A stretch of DNA of 7,169 bases from JAIBBG01 sp043748015 (GTDB taxonomy: Bacteria > Bacteroidota > Bacteroidia > Flavobacteriales_D > Sanyastnellaceae), in assembly GCA_043748015.1 (NCBI GenBank), contig JAYTOA010000133.1:1-7169 (forward strand). Reading direction: 5' to 3'. Each line of letters begins with the position of its first letter. Position 1 is the first letter of the stretch. A program made the translations under genes and the position numbers. Shown here in pieces: positions 1-5,948 of this stretch. The notes under the pieces were generated by a model. The model was not told the origin of the DNA. It searched no databases and worked only from the letters and a program-made list of their open reading frames with translations.

Positions 1-85
1 AATAGGGGGTTAAAATTTCAAATCGCCAAAATTCCTTCCAGGAATCCACTATTTACAAGGTGCGTGTGATTAGATTTGAAACGTC
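1..85 (+). other. upstream edge of the T9SS cargo gene, possible frameshifted 5' coding remnant
   Basis: In the frame of the downstream gene this stretch has stops at 11-13 (TAA), 71-73 (TAG) and 77-79 (TGA), so the gene cannot extend upstream without a frameshift. The third forward frame is open from position 6 to about 158, and the first is open from 1 to 66. Neither encodes a recognisable signal peptide or domain. I see no convincing promoter or ribosome binding site. The stretch could be decayed coding sequence or the product of a sequencing indel. Confidence 0.3.
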
Positions 86-2761
86 TTGGACGGATGTGAA
101 GATTTTTGGATTACACAAAGAGAGGATTTTAACCAGGATGGCTGTTTGGATTTTAGCTTTATGAATGATGTGAGTGTTCAAATCATTCAATGCAGTAGCT
201 CCGGCCCTATAGAGTTAGCGCCTATCGACATATCCGGCTCCTTTAACGGAAATGTTGCAAATATTCTTCAACTGGAAAATTACTTTGATTTCAATGGAGA
301 TGGCAATAGGGATCTGTTATTTCGAAGTTTTGAGACCCCATACAACCTAGCTATTCTATGTATTCGACCGGATTTGACAGTGACAGTTATAACTGACTTT
401 CCTTTATCCGGACCGGTTGCTTCATTCCCAAATATTGTTGATTATGATATGGATGGAGACATGGACCTGACTCTCTGGGAAGATAACACCATGTATCTTA
501 ACAACGATGGATATGGTAATTTTACCACTGTACCTTTTCCCAACAACTTATTATATCCTATGCAGGGAATTGTGGATATCAACGGAGATGGAGTGGGCGA
601 TTCTTTCGATGGAAGTATGATCACAGAGTTTGACGGTTATGGTAATAGCGTATATCATTATCTGAATGGGCTCAACAATATTGAACCTTACTTTAATGTA
701 TTAATTGATTTGAATACGGATGGATTGCCCGAGATTATATTATATGATGCCAATCCGTTGAGTGAATCGAATCCCGAATTCAATTATTTCATTTATAGGA
801 ACAATGGTAATTTTCAGTTTACCTTGTTATTTCAAGGGGTAGTTTCCAATGGTATGGCGCTCTCTTCTCCTGGATTATTTGACGTGGATAGCGATGGCAT
901 ATTGGATTTAGTCTGGGCACTTTTCTACCAGAATAGTTATCGGGGATCGGCATGGACAAGAAATAATGGAATTGATTATTTCGCATTGACAGGTCATGTT
1001 TTTGTCGATGAAAACAACGACGGTGAATGGTCCGCAGGTGAAACCGGGGTCGATCAAACTTTGGTAACATTAGAGCCAGCCGGAAATATGCAGTTTGTGA
1101 ATGATGTCTATTATTTCCCTGTAACAGCCGGAACCTATGACGTAACAGTGACCTTTGACAGTGATATCTGGTTCGCGACCACTCCGACGACCTATAATGC
1201 AGAGGTAAACGAAAGTGCACCTCTCAGCAACGATCTAAATTTCGGACTCCGGCCTATCAATTCGAATGGTGTTGCGGATGTGCAAATTTCCGCCAGCAAT
1301 GCTATATGCGCAGGCATTCAGCACTATCAGATTCAAGTACACAATTTCTCAGCAGAAAACAACGTCATTCTGGTCACTGCCACGTTTGATCCATTGCTCA
1401 TCTATTTATATAATAACTCTCTGAGTGAATACTCGATCATAGACAATGAAATACAATGGCTCATTTCAGGGCTGCCGTATGGCATCAATCAATATATCGA
1501 CGTTTATGTGCAATATCCGGGTACAGAAACTATAGGATCAACTTTAACGACTACAGTGAGCGCTTGTTTGATGGATGAAGCTTTTCAACCCATTTCATGT
1601 GATGATGAAATCTGGACGGAAATTCAGAGTTGTGCCTACGACCCCAACGATAAGCAAGTAAGCCCGGCAGGGATGACATCACAGGGATATGTTGAGAACG
1701 CAACCACACTGACCTATACAGTGCGTTTTCAGAATACAGGAAATGCCGCAGCGCAAAATGTTGTCATCGAAGATCAATTAAGCGAGTACCTGAATTTATC
1801 AACGCTCGAGATAATAGCGTGGTCGCATGACCTTTATGCTGAGATCGATGAGAACAGAAGAATGCGGGTTACTTTTCCCGGCATCATGCTTCCTGATAGT
1901 CTTTCCGACCCAGTCGGTAGTCAAGGATTTGTGACCTACCGGGTTGTACCTAATGCTGACCTGGTTCCCGGTACGATGATTCAAAATACCGGAGAAATAT
2001 ATTTTGATCTCAATCCGGCGATTATCACCAACACCACTCTCAACACCATCTTCCAATGCGACGGAGTGACGGAAGGTGGAGAGATTGCAATGGAGTGTGG
2101 CGCTGTCAATGTTTATTACGATCCTGAAATACCGGACGCACAGGCATTTCAGTGGACAGTTAACGATGTGGAAGTTTCATCCGAAGCGGTGTTGAATATT
2201 CCATCCAGTGGCGAAACGAATTTCGATGTACTCCTCGAAGTTCAACTTCCTCTTTGCAATGCAGTCTATCATTACACAATTACGATTCCGGATGTAATCT
2301 TGGTCACAATAGAATATGTGTCTGGAAATGAATTGCTTTTAGGCGCAACAGAAGGACCAGGCTATACCTACGAATGGTTTATGAATGGAATATTATTAGT
2401 GGGAGAAACGAATTCAACACTTACCATCAACACTTATGCTCAATATACGGTGGCTGTGACGAATTTATATGGATGCACCGGAATTCATCAGGCCATGTTT
2501 GGTCCGATAGCAATTGATGAGACAGAAGTGCGCCGGTATTTGATTTATCCATCTCCGGCATTGGATGAGGTGCATGTTGTCTCCAACACCATTATTAGGG
2601 AAATAAATGTATTCAGTCTTACAGGCTATAAAATTTTGAGCAATCAGATAAATTCTTTCAGAGCAAATATTCCTATTGATAAGATCGCTGCCGGTCAATA
2701 TTTTTTGGAAATTCTTGATGAAGCCGGAAATCGTGAACGACATCCAATAACAAAAATGTAA
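86..2761 (+). CDS. T9SS-sorted multidomain FG-GAP/VCBS repeat protein, N-terminally incomplete
   Basis: This is a secreted or surface protein of 891 codons from the TTG at 86. Six calcium-binding-type DxDxDG motifs of FG-GAP/VCBS repeats lie at residues 14-23, 68-77, 119-128, 164-173, 208-217 and 266-275 (for example DFNGDGNRDL), a propeller-like arrangement. Residues 303-390 resemble a SdrD-B/Cna-B-like fold (GHVFVDENNDG, then GETGV). Residues 516-655 form a beta-sandwich domain opening with CAYDPNDK and closing with GEIYFDLN, as in the conserved repeat domain (DUF7619 type) of Bacteroidota exoproteins. Residues 745-800 look Ig/PKD-like. Residues 811-891 are a type A T9SS sorting domain (YPSPALDEVHV, NVFSLTGYKI, AAGQYFLEI). 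Such proteins cross the inner membrane by Sec and need a signal peptide, but none is present and stops lie directly upstream, so the true 5' end is lost or frameshifted. ATG 161 is an alternative start, also without a signal peptide. The ligand is unknown; an adhesion or structural role is inference. Confidence 0.88.
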   Translation: MDGCEDFWITQREDFNQDGCLDFSFMNDVSVQIIQCSSSGPIELAPIDISGSFNGNVANILQLENYFDFNGDGNRDLLFRSFETPYNLAILCIRPDLTVTVITDFPLSGPVASFPNIVDYDMDGDMDLTLWEDNTMYLNNDGYGNFTTVPFPNNLLYPMQGIVDINGDGVGDSFDGSMITEFDGYGNSVYHYLNGLNNIEPYFNVLIDLNTDGLPEIILYDANPLSESNPEFNYFIYRNNGNFQFTLLFQGVVSNGMALSSPGLFDVDSDGILDLVWALFYQNSYRGSAWTRNNGIDYFALTGHVFVDENNDGEWSAGETGVDQTLVTLEPAGNMQFVNDVYYFPVTAGTYDVTVTFDSDIWFATTPTTYNAEVNESAPLSNDLNFGLRPINSNGVADVQISASNAICAGIQHYQIQVHNFSAENNVILVTATFDPLLIYLYNNSLSEYSIIDNEIQWLISGLPYGINQYIDVYVQYPGTETIGSTLTTTVSACLMDEAFQPISCDDEIWTEIQSCAYDPNDKQVSPAGMTSQGYVENATTLTYTVRFQNTGNAAAQNVVIEDQLSEYLNLSTLEIIAWSHDLYAEIDENRRMRVTFPGIMLPDSLSDPVGSQGFVTYRVVPNADLVPGTMIQNTGEIYFDLNPAIITNTTLNTIFQCDGVTEGGEIAMECGAVNVYYDPEIPDAQAFQWTVNDVEVSSEAVLNIPSSGETNFDVLLEVQLPLCNAVYHYTITIPDVILVTIEYVSGNELLLGATEGPGYTYEWFMNGILLVGETNSTLTINTYAQYTVAVTNLYGCTGIHQAMFGPIAIDETEVRRYLIYPSPALDEVHVVSNTIIREINVFSLTGYKILSNQINSFRANIPIDKIAAGQYFLEILDEAGNRERHPITKM

Positions 2762-2937
2762 ATGAAAAAAAATGATGGATCCGTGTTTATATTCAACAAT
2801 GCTGTGCTGAATTAATTGAATTGTTTGAAACATCATCTTGAAACACTTCAAGTTTATTGTTGGTTCATGTTGTCATTCAAGGTTTGAGTCATCATTGCCT
2901 GGATATTCGAGCTAAACGTAGGGTATGTCAACCTGAA
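2762..2937. other. spacer after the T9SS cargo gene, no gene seen
   Basis: This is an AT-rich stretch between the stop codon at 2759-2761 and the left edge of the repeat element. Apart from the terminator-like hairpin at 2837-2852 I see no coding sequence or RNA gene. Confidence 0.5.
2837..2862 (+). terminator. candidate intrinsic terminator of the T9SS cargo gene
   Basis: A perfect 6-bp stem CTTGAA/TTCAAG (2837-2842 with 2847-2852) has a 4-nt loop ACAC. A T-rich tail, TTTATTGTTGG, follows directly. It lies about 75 bp after the stop codon on the same strand. The stem is short and AT-rich, so it would be a weak terminator. Position and tail support the call, but no measurement does. Confidence 0.4.
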
Positions 2938-3045
2938 TATATTATTCGGATTAACGGGTTACCTCGCAAAGCCCTCTCTGTTTAAGTGAATGAACTACTT
3001 TACGTTCTTTTTTTCTTGAAAAAAAAGAACCAAAAAATTCAAGGC
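2938..3045 (+). repeat. direct repeat copy A (partner at 7060-7169)
   Basis: From GGATTAACGGGTTAC at 2948 to AATTCAAGGC ending at 3045, the 98 bp match 7071-7169 with three substitutions (C/T, T/A, A/G) and one extra A in the A-run of the second copy. The TA-rich stretch just before, 2938-2947, also resembles 7060-7070 more loosely. A 31-bp inverted third copy of the outer end lies at 3366-3396. Confidence 0.93.
3004..3030. repeat. A/T-tract hairpin conserved in both repeat copies
   Basis: GTTCTTTTTTT (3004-3014) pairs with AAAAAAAGAAC (3020-3030) across a 5-nt loop CTTGA, an 11-bp perfect stem. The same stem is present at 7127-7154 with one A more in the right-hand run. Transcribed in either direction it would give a stem with a U-rich side, so it may also act as a weak bidirectional terminator. 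Confidence 0.7.
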
Positions 3046-3234
3046 TGTAGAGAAAATACTTGAAATCCATGCCACCTTCGGGCTGACAAATCCAAACTCC
3101 TCCTGCTTTCAAAAAAGTCCGGCACCGATTTGCCAAGCTAAATTCCCTCCTTTTCTTTTTTGAAAAAAGTCGTCAAACAGGGATTTGTCTAAAGCCCTGC
3201 GGTGTCAGGATTTCTACGTATTTTCTCTAAGGCC
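3043..3234. repeat. imperfect long inverted repeat (about 190-bp palindrome) inside the element
   Basis: The left arm starts GGCTGTAGAGAAAATAC (3043-3059). The right arm read backwards starts GGCCTTAGAGAAAATAC (3218-3234), matching at 15 of 17. Pairing resumes at GAAATCC (3062-3068 with 3208-3214), at GACAAATCC (3085-3093 with 3181-3189), and at a CTTTCAAAAAAG-like block (3106-3117 with about 3155-3169). The centre, about 3118-3154, is unpaired apart from a small GGCA/TGCC stem at 3121-3134. As RNA or single-stranded DNA this could fold into one long interrupted hairpin. Confidence 0.75.
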
Positions 3235-3396
3235 GATCCCCAACATTTGATGGTGCTACTTCAAGATTGAACATTCATTGAATGTAGAATTCTAAGGTGC
3301 AAAATCAATTGGAATGTATATCCCTTAAGCATCACTCTTAACTTATACAAACAAATACAGGTCAATGCGAAGTAACACATTAATCCGAAAAATATA

Positions 3397-3581
3397 TAAG
3401 AAAAGATTCTTCTTCTCCATTTCGAAGTTTCAATTCCCAACTAATAATTATCGTCGCCACTTAAAGAAACTTTCTAAAACGCAGCATGCGATTACTAACA
3501 CCAAACGCATTGAAGATTCCAAAACACCAACAAAGCAAACCCAAATTCCAGTGTTCTCAAGCCAATCAATGCAGAGGATAG
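3397..3581. other. spacer between repeat element and the 3582-4118 gene, no gene seen
   Basis: An open plus-strand frame (3365-3592) crosses this spacer. It starts inside the inverted end of the repeat, is rich in Lys, Thr and Ser, has no recognisable domain, and ends inside the convergent gene. I treat it as chance. No clear terminator for the convergent minus-strand gene is visible here. Confidence 0.4.
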
Positions 3582-4118
3582 CTATTCCCTAAAATACTTC
3601 CTCGCAATGTTGAAAGCAATGGAAACCTGATTCTTACCAATACTCGCAAACGGATAATTGTTCGTTGAAATATTGTAACCATAAAACACATTCACCAGCC
3701 CGACACCCAATCCCAATTTCGGGGTGATGACCAAGTCCTGTTCTGCGTTGTTGGATTCATACTTCAATTCGAGGCCGAACATTGAAAAATGCGCTCCAAA
3801 TTCACCACCCGCTTTCACTCCGTGGATATTCGTTGAGGGTGTCCATTCAAAAGTGCTGTAGAACGCTGCATTCCCCGAGCCTTCAAGCGAATCAGACTGA
3901 TAGAAAACCATAGAAGGTCCGACTTCGAAATAAAGAGACCGCTGAAGACCTACACCTAAGCGCAAAGCCATAGCATGCCACGACGAAAATGTCGATTTCA
4001 TGCCATCGGGATTGCTATCATTCTCACCTTGACCGAGCATCGCTGATGGCAGCGCAATTATCAGCAGCGAGAAGATGCACTTACGGTAACGAAATAAAAA
4101 ACGCAAAAACAACAACAT
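3582..4118 (-). CDS. small predicted outer-membrane beta-barrel protein, function unknown
   Basis: This 178-residue protein is not one I can name. A basic N-terminus (RFLFRYRK) and a hydrophobic core (about residues 14-28) followed by SAMLGQGEND look like a Sec signal peptide, with cleavage near residues 28-30. The rest alternates polar and hydrophobic residues in strand-sized blocks with Gly and aromatic residues (LRLGVGLQRSLYFEVG, GGEFGAHFSMFGLELKY, KLGLGVGLVNVFYGYNI) and ends in a strand-like QVSIAFNIARKYF. This pattern is typical of small Bacteroidota outer-membrane barrels, whose C-terminal strand often follows a VNVFYGYN-like segment. Function is unknown. The ATG at 4118 gives the signal peptide directly and has no Shine-Dalgarno sequence, normal for the phylum. 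A GGCG-TTTG-CGCC hairpin lies 10 bp upstream. It is convergent with the T9SS gene and 57 bp downstream of the SRPBCC gene, so cotranscription with the latter is possible. Confidence 0.78.
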   Translation of the reverse strand: MLLFLRFLFRYRKCIFSLLIIALPSAMLGQGENDSNPDGMKSTFSSWHAMALRLGVGLQRSLYFEVGPSMVFYQSDSLEGSGNAAFYSTFEWTPSTNIHGVKAGGEFGAHFSMFGLELKYESNNAEQDLVITPKLGLGVGLVNVFYGYNISTNNYPFASIGKNQVSIAFNIARKYFRE

Positions 4119-4128
4119 AAAATTCTCA

Positions 4129-4140
4129 GGCGTTTGCGCC
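4129..4140 (-). promoter_or_regulatory. short GC hairpin in the leader of the outer-membrane protein gene
   Basis: GGCG and CGCC form a perfect 4-bp GC stem with a 4-nt loop, 10 bp before the start codon at 4118. It lies between two same-strand genes and could modulate translation or mark the end of the upstream transcript. No long T-run follows, so I do not call it a terminator. Confidence 0.25.
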
Positions 4141-4175
4141 GATGACTAAACCAAGACTTCAGTCAGTGAATAATT

Positions 4176-4637
4176 TTAAAGAATGCTCTCCAGTTTATCA
4201 AACATTTCATTCCATCCTTTTGCCATCTCATCCGTCATTGCCTGATCATAAGAATCGTCCATTGTCATTTTCATGGATATAAATTCTCCATCGTTTGCAA
4301 ATTCAAAATTCACTAACGATTCGACTATCTCGTCACCTTCCATTCCAAAATACGATGGCGGAACAGGATTACCATCGGGATCAGTAAAGGTGTCAAGGTA
4401 GGAAAAAAAAGAAGGCTCAATCATCGTTTGATATAAACCACGTCCCCAAAATTCATTCGCACTTTCATCACTAAAACAAAACCTGAAGACACCACCTTCC
4501 CTAAAATCTATAGATATAAAAGTTGCGGTCATATTTTTCGGAGACCACCATTTTTTCAAGGTATCCGCGGTTGAAAATGCGCGCCAAACGTCATCGATTG
4601 ACGAACGAAACTTTCGCTCTATTACTAATTTTTTCAT
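4176..4637 (-). CDS. SRPBCC (AHSA1-type) domain protein
   Basis: This 153-residue cytoplasmic protein spans a single SRPBCC helix-grip domain of the AHSA1 type (named after the Hsp90 activator Aha1 C-terminal fold), with the usual length. Visible marks are the N-terminal strand KKLVIERKF, the helix DDVWRAFSTADTLKKWWSP with the WW pair at residues 30-31, the REGGVFRF turn (46-53), the middle strand with WGRG, and the C-terminal helix MAKGWNEMFDKLESIL containing the GW pair at 141-142. No transmembrane segment or signal peptide is seen. Family members form a hydrophobic ligand pocket, and most bacterial ones have no assigned substrate. A second, divergent SRPBCC gene lies 412 bp upstream on the same strand. 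The ATG at 4637 begins exactly at the domain edge. Physiological role is unknown. Confidence 0.92.
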   Translation of the reverse strand: MKKLVIERKFRSSIDDVWRAFSTADTLKKWWSPKNMTATFISIDFREGGVFRFCFSDESANEFWGRGLYQTMIEPSFFSYLDTFTDPDGNPVPPSYFGMEGDEIVESLVNFEFANDGEFISMKMTMDDSYDQAMTDEMAKGWNEMFDKLESIL

Positions 4638-4723
4638 TGATATTGGTATTTACTCGTCCTATTTAACACTCAGCTTGTATGGTCTTCGCCTTACGGCTGT
4701 AGGCTATTGTCATCGGATCATTC

Positions 4724-4749
4724 CAAAAGTATCACTTGTCTTCATACAA
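4724..4749 (-). promoter_or_regulatory. candidate Bacteroidota-type promoter for the 4176-4637 SRPBCC gene
   Basis: On the minus strand TACTTTTG (4731 down to 4724) matches the Bacteroidota -7 consensus TAnnTTTG. A TTG (4749-4747) lies 15 bp upstream, shorter than the usual spacing; a TTTG at 4757-4754 lies 22 bp upstream and is an alternative -33 box. The leader to the ATG at 4637 would be about 80 nt. Confidence 0.4.
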
Positions 4750-4880
4750 TGCACAAACCAATTTAAAAACACTTCAGACAATTAATTTCACTGAACGATT
4801 CCCAGCTTACCGGCTATCACGAAATAATAAAATGGTCCGCCAATACCTCAAGAAAATTCTCTAGCGACGAAAGCACTTCA

Positions 4881-4905
4881 AAAATGTTTTCAATCCAAAC
4901 ATTTT
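4881..4905 (-). terminator. AT-rich hairpin, possible terminator of the 5050-5499 gene
   Basis: AAAATGTTT (4881-4889) and AAACATTTT (4897-4905) form a perfect 9-bp stem with a 7-nt loop, about 145 bp beyond the stop of the minus-strand SRPBCC gene. Read on the minus strand the stem ends in TTTTT. The distance from the stop codon and the low GC content make termination uncertain. Confidence 0.35.
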
Positions 4906-5049
4906 CTGACTTCTCCTGAACACTGAAGATGATTTGTTAAGGCCGATGCAGTTTAAACTTCCATCGATTTATTGCTATCCTTCACTTCTCTATTGATAAA
5001 AACTCGTTTTACTCAAAAACACGTGATTGAAAGATTTTAAACAATGCGG

Positions 5050-5499
5050 TTAGGCATCCGGAATATTCGGTTCCACCAGGCGCTTCAATTTATCCAATGA
5101 TTCCTGCCAACCCAGATAGCACATTTCCACAGGTATCATGTCGGGGATTCCTTCTTGAGAGGCAAAAAGTTCAGTGCCACACGACACCTTTCTCAATTCA
5201 ATTCTGGTGATCATTTGTCCTGGCAAATTCGGATCATCGAATACATCGGTATAAACCAGTAATTCATTTGGAATAATTTCCAAGTATTCGCCACTAAAAG
5301 AATGACTATAACCAGTGGTAAAATTTGTAAAAGACATTTTGTATTTGCCGCCTACCTGTGCGTCCAAACTATGCACTTTGCACAAAAACCCGTATGGAGG
5401 TAGCCAGGACGCCATGGCGTCAGCATCAGTAAAAGCCCTATAAACTTTCTCTGGACTCGCGGTAAAAACCATGTGAAGACTTACTTTGTTATTGGCCAT
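5050..5499 (-). CDS. SRPBCC (AHSA1-type) domain protein, second copy
   Basis: This 149-residue protein starts from ATG 5499. Marks of an AHSA1-type SRPBCC fold are the first strand VSLHMVFTA, the helix SPEKVYRAFTDADAMASWLPP, QVGGKYKMSF with the GG turn (residues 50-51), the strand FSGEYLEIIPNELLVYT, and the C-terminal helix YLGWQESLDKLKRLV. The frame stays open to a GTG at 5577, adding 26 residues, but that extension lies outside the domain, and the ATG at 5499 begins right where homology to the family starts. An A-rich stretch (CAGAAAAAAACA) precedes it, with no Shine-Dalgarno sequence. It is a clear but divergent paralogue of the 4176-4637 protein: WW is replaced by WLPP, and the sequence is otherwise little conserved. 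The two are too far apart for tight coupling. It probably binds a small hydrophobic ligand in the cytoplasm; the substrate is unknown. Confidence 0.9.
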   Translation of the reverse strand: MANNKVSLHMVFTASPEKVYRAFTDADAMASWLPPYGFLCKVHSLDAQVGGKYKMSFTNFTTGYSHSFSGEYLEIIPNELLVYTDVFDDPNLPGQMITRIELRKVSCGTELFASQEGIPDMIPVEMCYLGWQESLDKLKRLVEPNIPDA

Positions 5500-5584
5500 T
5501 GTTTTTTTCTGATTTTGTATGTATCCATTAATTTCTGATTTCAAAAATTCCTTAGAACTGTCCCAGGGATCAAACACAGTGGAT

Positions 5585-5592
5585 CAAATTTA
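5585..5592 (-). promoter_or_regulatory. possible -7 box for the 5050-5499 SRPBCC gene
   Basis: On the minus strand TAAATTTG fits TAnnTTTG, placing a start site around 5578 and a leader of roughly 80 nt to ATG 5499. This would make the GTG at 5577 almost leaderless, which slightly favours the shorter protein. No TTG is found at the expected upstream spacing, so the call is weak. Confidence 0.25.
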
Positions 5593-5895
5593 TCCAATGT
5601 CATCCTTTCTCTCCTCATTCAGTTCGGATATGTCGTTACCATGAATCGATTTTCGTCCCGATTAAGTATTGGCTTTTAGTATGAAATATACAGCAGTTAA
5701 ACCAAATTATGATAAGGGCTACCGTCATCCTTTTGTCGCATGTCTCCATTTGAAAACCGGTGAGAATTTCCAGACTGATAATATCAGACTGTGAACATAC
5801 TCGCAGCCTTACTATTTATTCTTGAAGAAATAAATATAATGAAGCCTTGAATTTCGGCTCCTTCGCTTCCCGGATCAATGCAACAGCGATTTCTT

Positions 5896-5908
5896 CGTTC
5901 GTCGAACG
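5896..5908. repeat. perfect 13-bp palindrome downstream of the lipoprotein gene
   Basis: CGTTCG and CGAACG are exact inverted copies around a single T. It lies 41 bp past the stop of the 5949-6734 gene. As RNA it gives a 5-bp stem with a 3-nt loop. It could be part of a transcript end or a protein-binding site, but there is no T-run after it on the minus strand. Confidence 0.4.
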
Positions 5909-5948
5909 GACTTGACGAAACCATGACTGCGAGCGGCAGCCATCATTT

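Larger units (their letters stand above)
2938..3396. mobile_element. MITE-like repeat element with about 31-bp imperfect terminal inverted repeats
   Basis: The left end at 2938-2968 (TATATTATTCGGATTAACGG onward) matches the reverse complement of 3366-3396 at about 27 of 31 positions, giving an inverted pair about 460 bp apart. The left 108 bp recurs as a direct copy at the right end of the window. Inside are a long A/T hairpin (3004-3030) and an imperfect palindrome (3043-3234). No transposase is encoded: the two short open frames here (minus 2951-3136, plus 3365-3592) follow the repeat and have no recognisable domain. Ends are AT-rich (TATA on both sides), so a target duplication cannot be defined; a TA target is possible. 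The structure fits a non-autonomous element or a decayed insertion. Mobility is inferred, and the element may simply be a dispersed intergenic repeat common in this genome. Confidence 0.5.
4638..5049. other. 412-bp intergenic region between the two SRPBCC genes
   Basis: I see no gene here. The region holds a candidate promoter for the 4637 gene, a perfect 9-bp AT-rich hairpin (4881-4905) and a small GCCT/AGGC stem (4688-4691 with 4701-4704) in what would be the 5' leader. No coding remnant is recognisable in either strand. Confidence 0.5.
5500..5948. other. 449-bp intergenic region with several short palindromes
   Basis: No convincing gene is present. A 37-codon plus-strand reading frame (5681-5794) has a protein-like composition but no recognisable family. 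Palindromes include CTGATA-A-TATCAG (5775-5787) flanked by direct CAGACTG copies (5771-5777 and 5785-5791), an AT-rich stem TATTTATT/AATAAATA (5813-5836), CGTTCG-T-CGAACG (5896-5908) and CTGC/GCAG (5927-5939). Bases 5844-5869 resemble a degenerate inverted copy of the end of the window's repeat. Confidence 0.45.

Noticed and set aside
819..1220. Minus-strand 133-codon open frame, with similar ones at 442-624, 1799-2056 and 2465-2851
   Set aside because: These are antisense shadows of the well-supported T9SS cargo gene, with biased composition and no domains.
2951..3136. Minus-strand 61-codon open frame inside the repeat
   Set aside because: It follows the repeat and palindrome, including their A/T tracts, and has no recognisable domain. 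Frames like this are often called as spurious proteins in repeats.
3271..3285. ACATTC-ATT-GAATGT hairpin as a terminator for the 3582-4118 gene
   Set aside because: It lies about 300 bp past that gene's stop, inside the repeat element, with a 3-nt loop and no T-run.
2938..3396. CRISPR array or toxin-antitoxin locus in the repeat-rich spacer
   Set aside because: Repeats are two to three copies, not regularly spaced, with no spacers, no cas genes and no small two-gene cassette.
3365..3592. Plus-strand 75-codon open frame
   Set aside because: It starts inside the inverted repeat end, shares its first residues with the frame mirrored in copy B only because the DNA is repeated, is low-complexity and Lys/Thr-rich, and overlaps the convergent gene.
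5500..5577. N-terminal extension of the second SRPBCC gene from GTG 5577
   Set aside because: The extra 26 residues lie outside the fold and the ATG at 5499 sits at the domain edge. The frame is open, so the longer form cannot be fully excluded.
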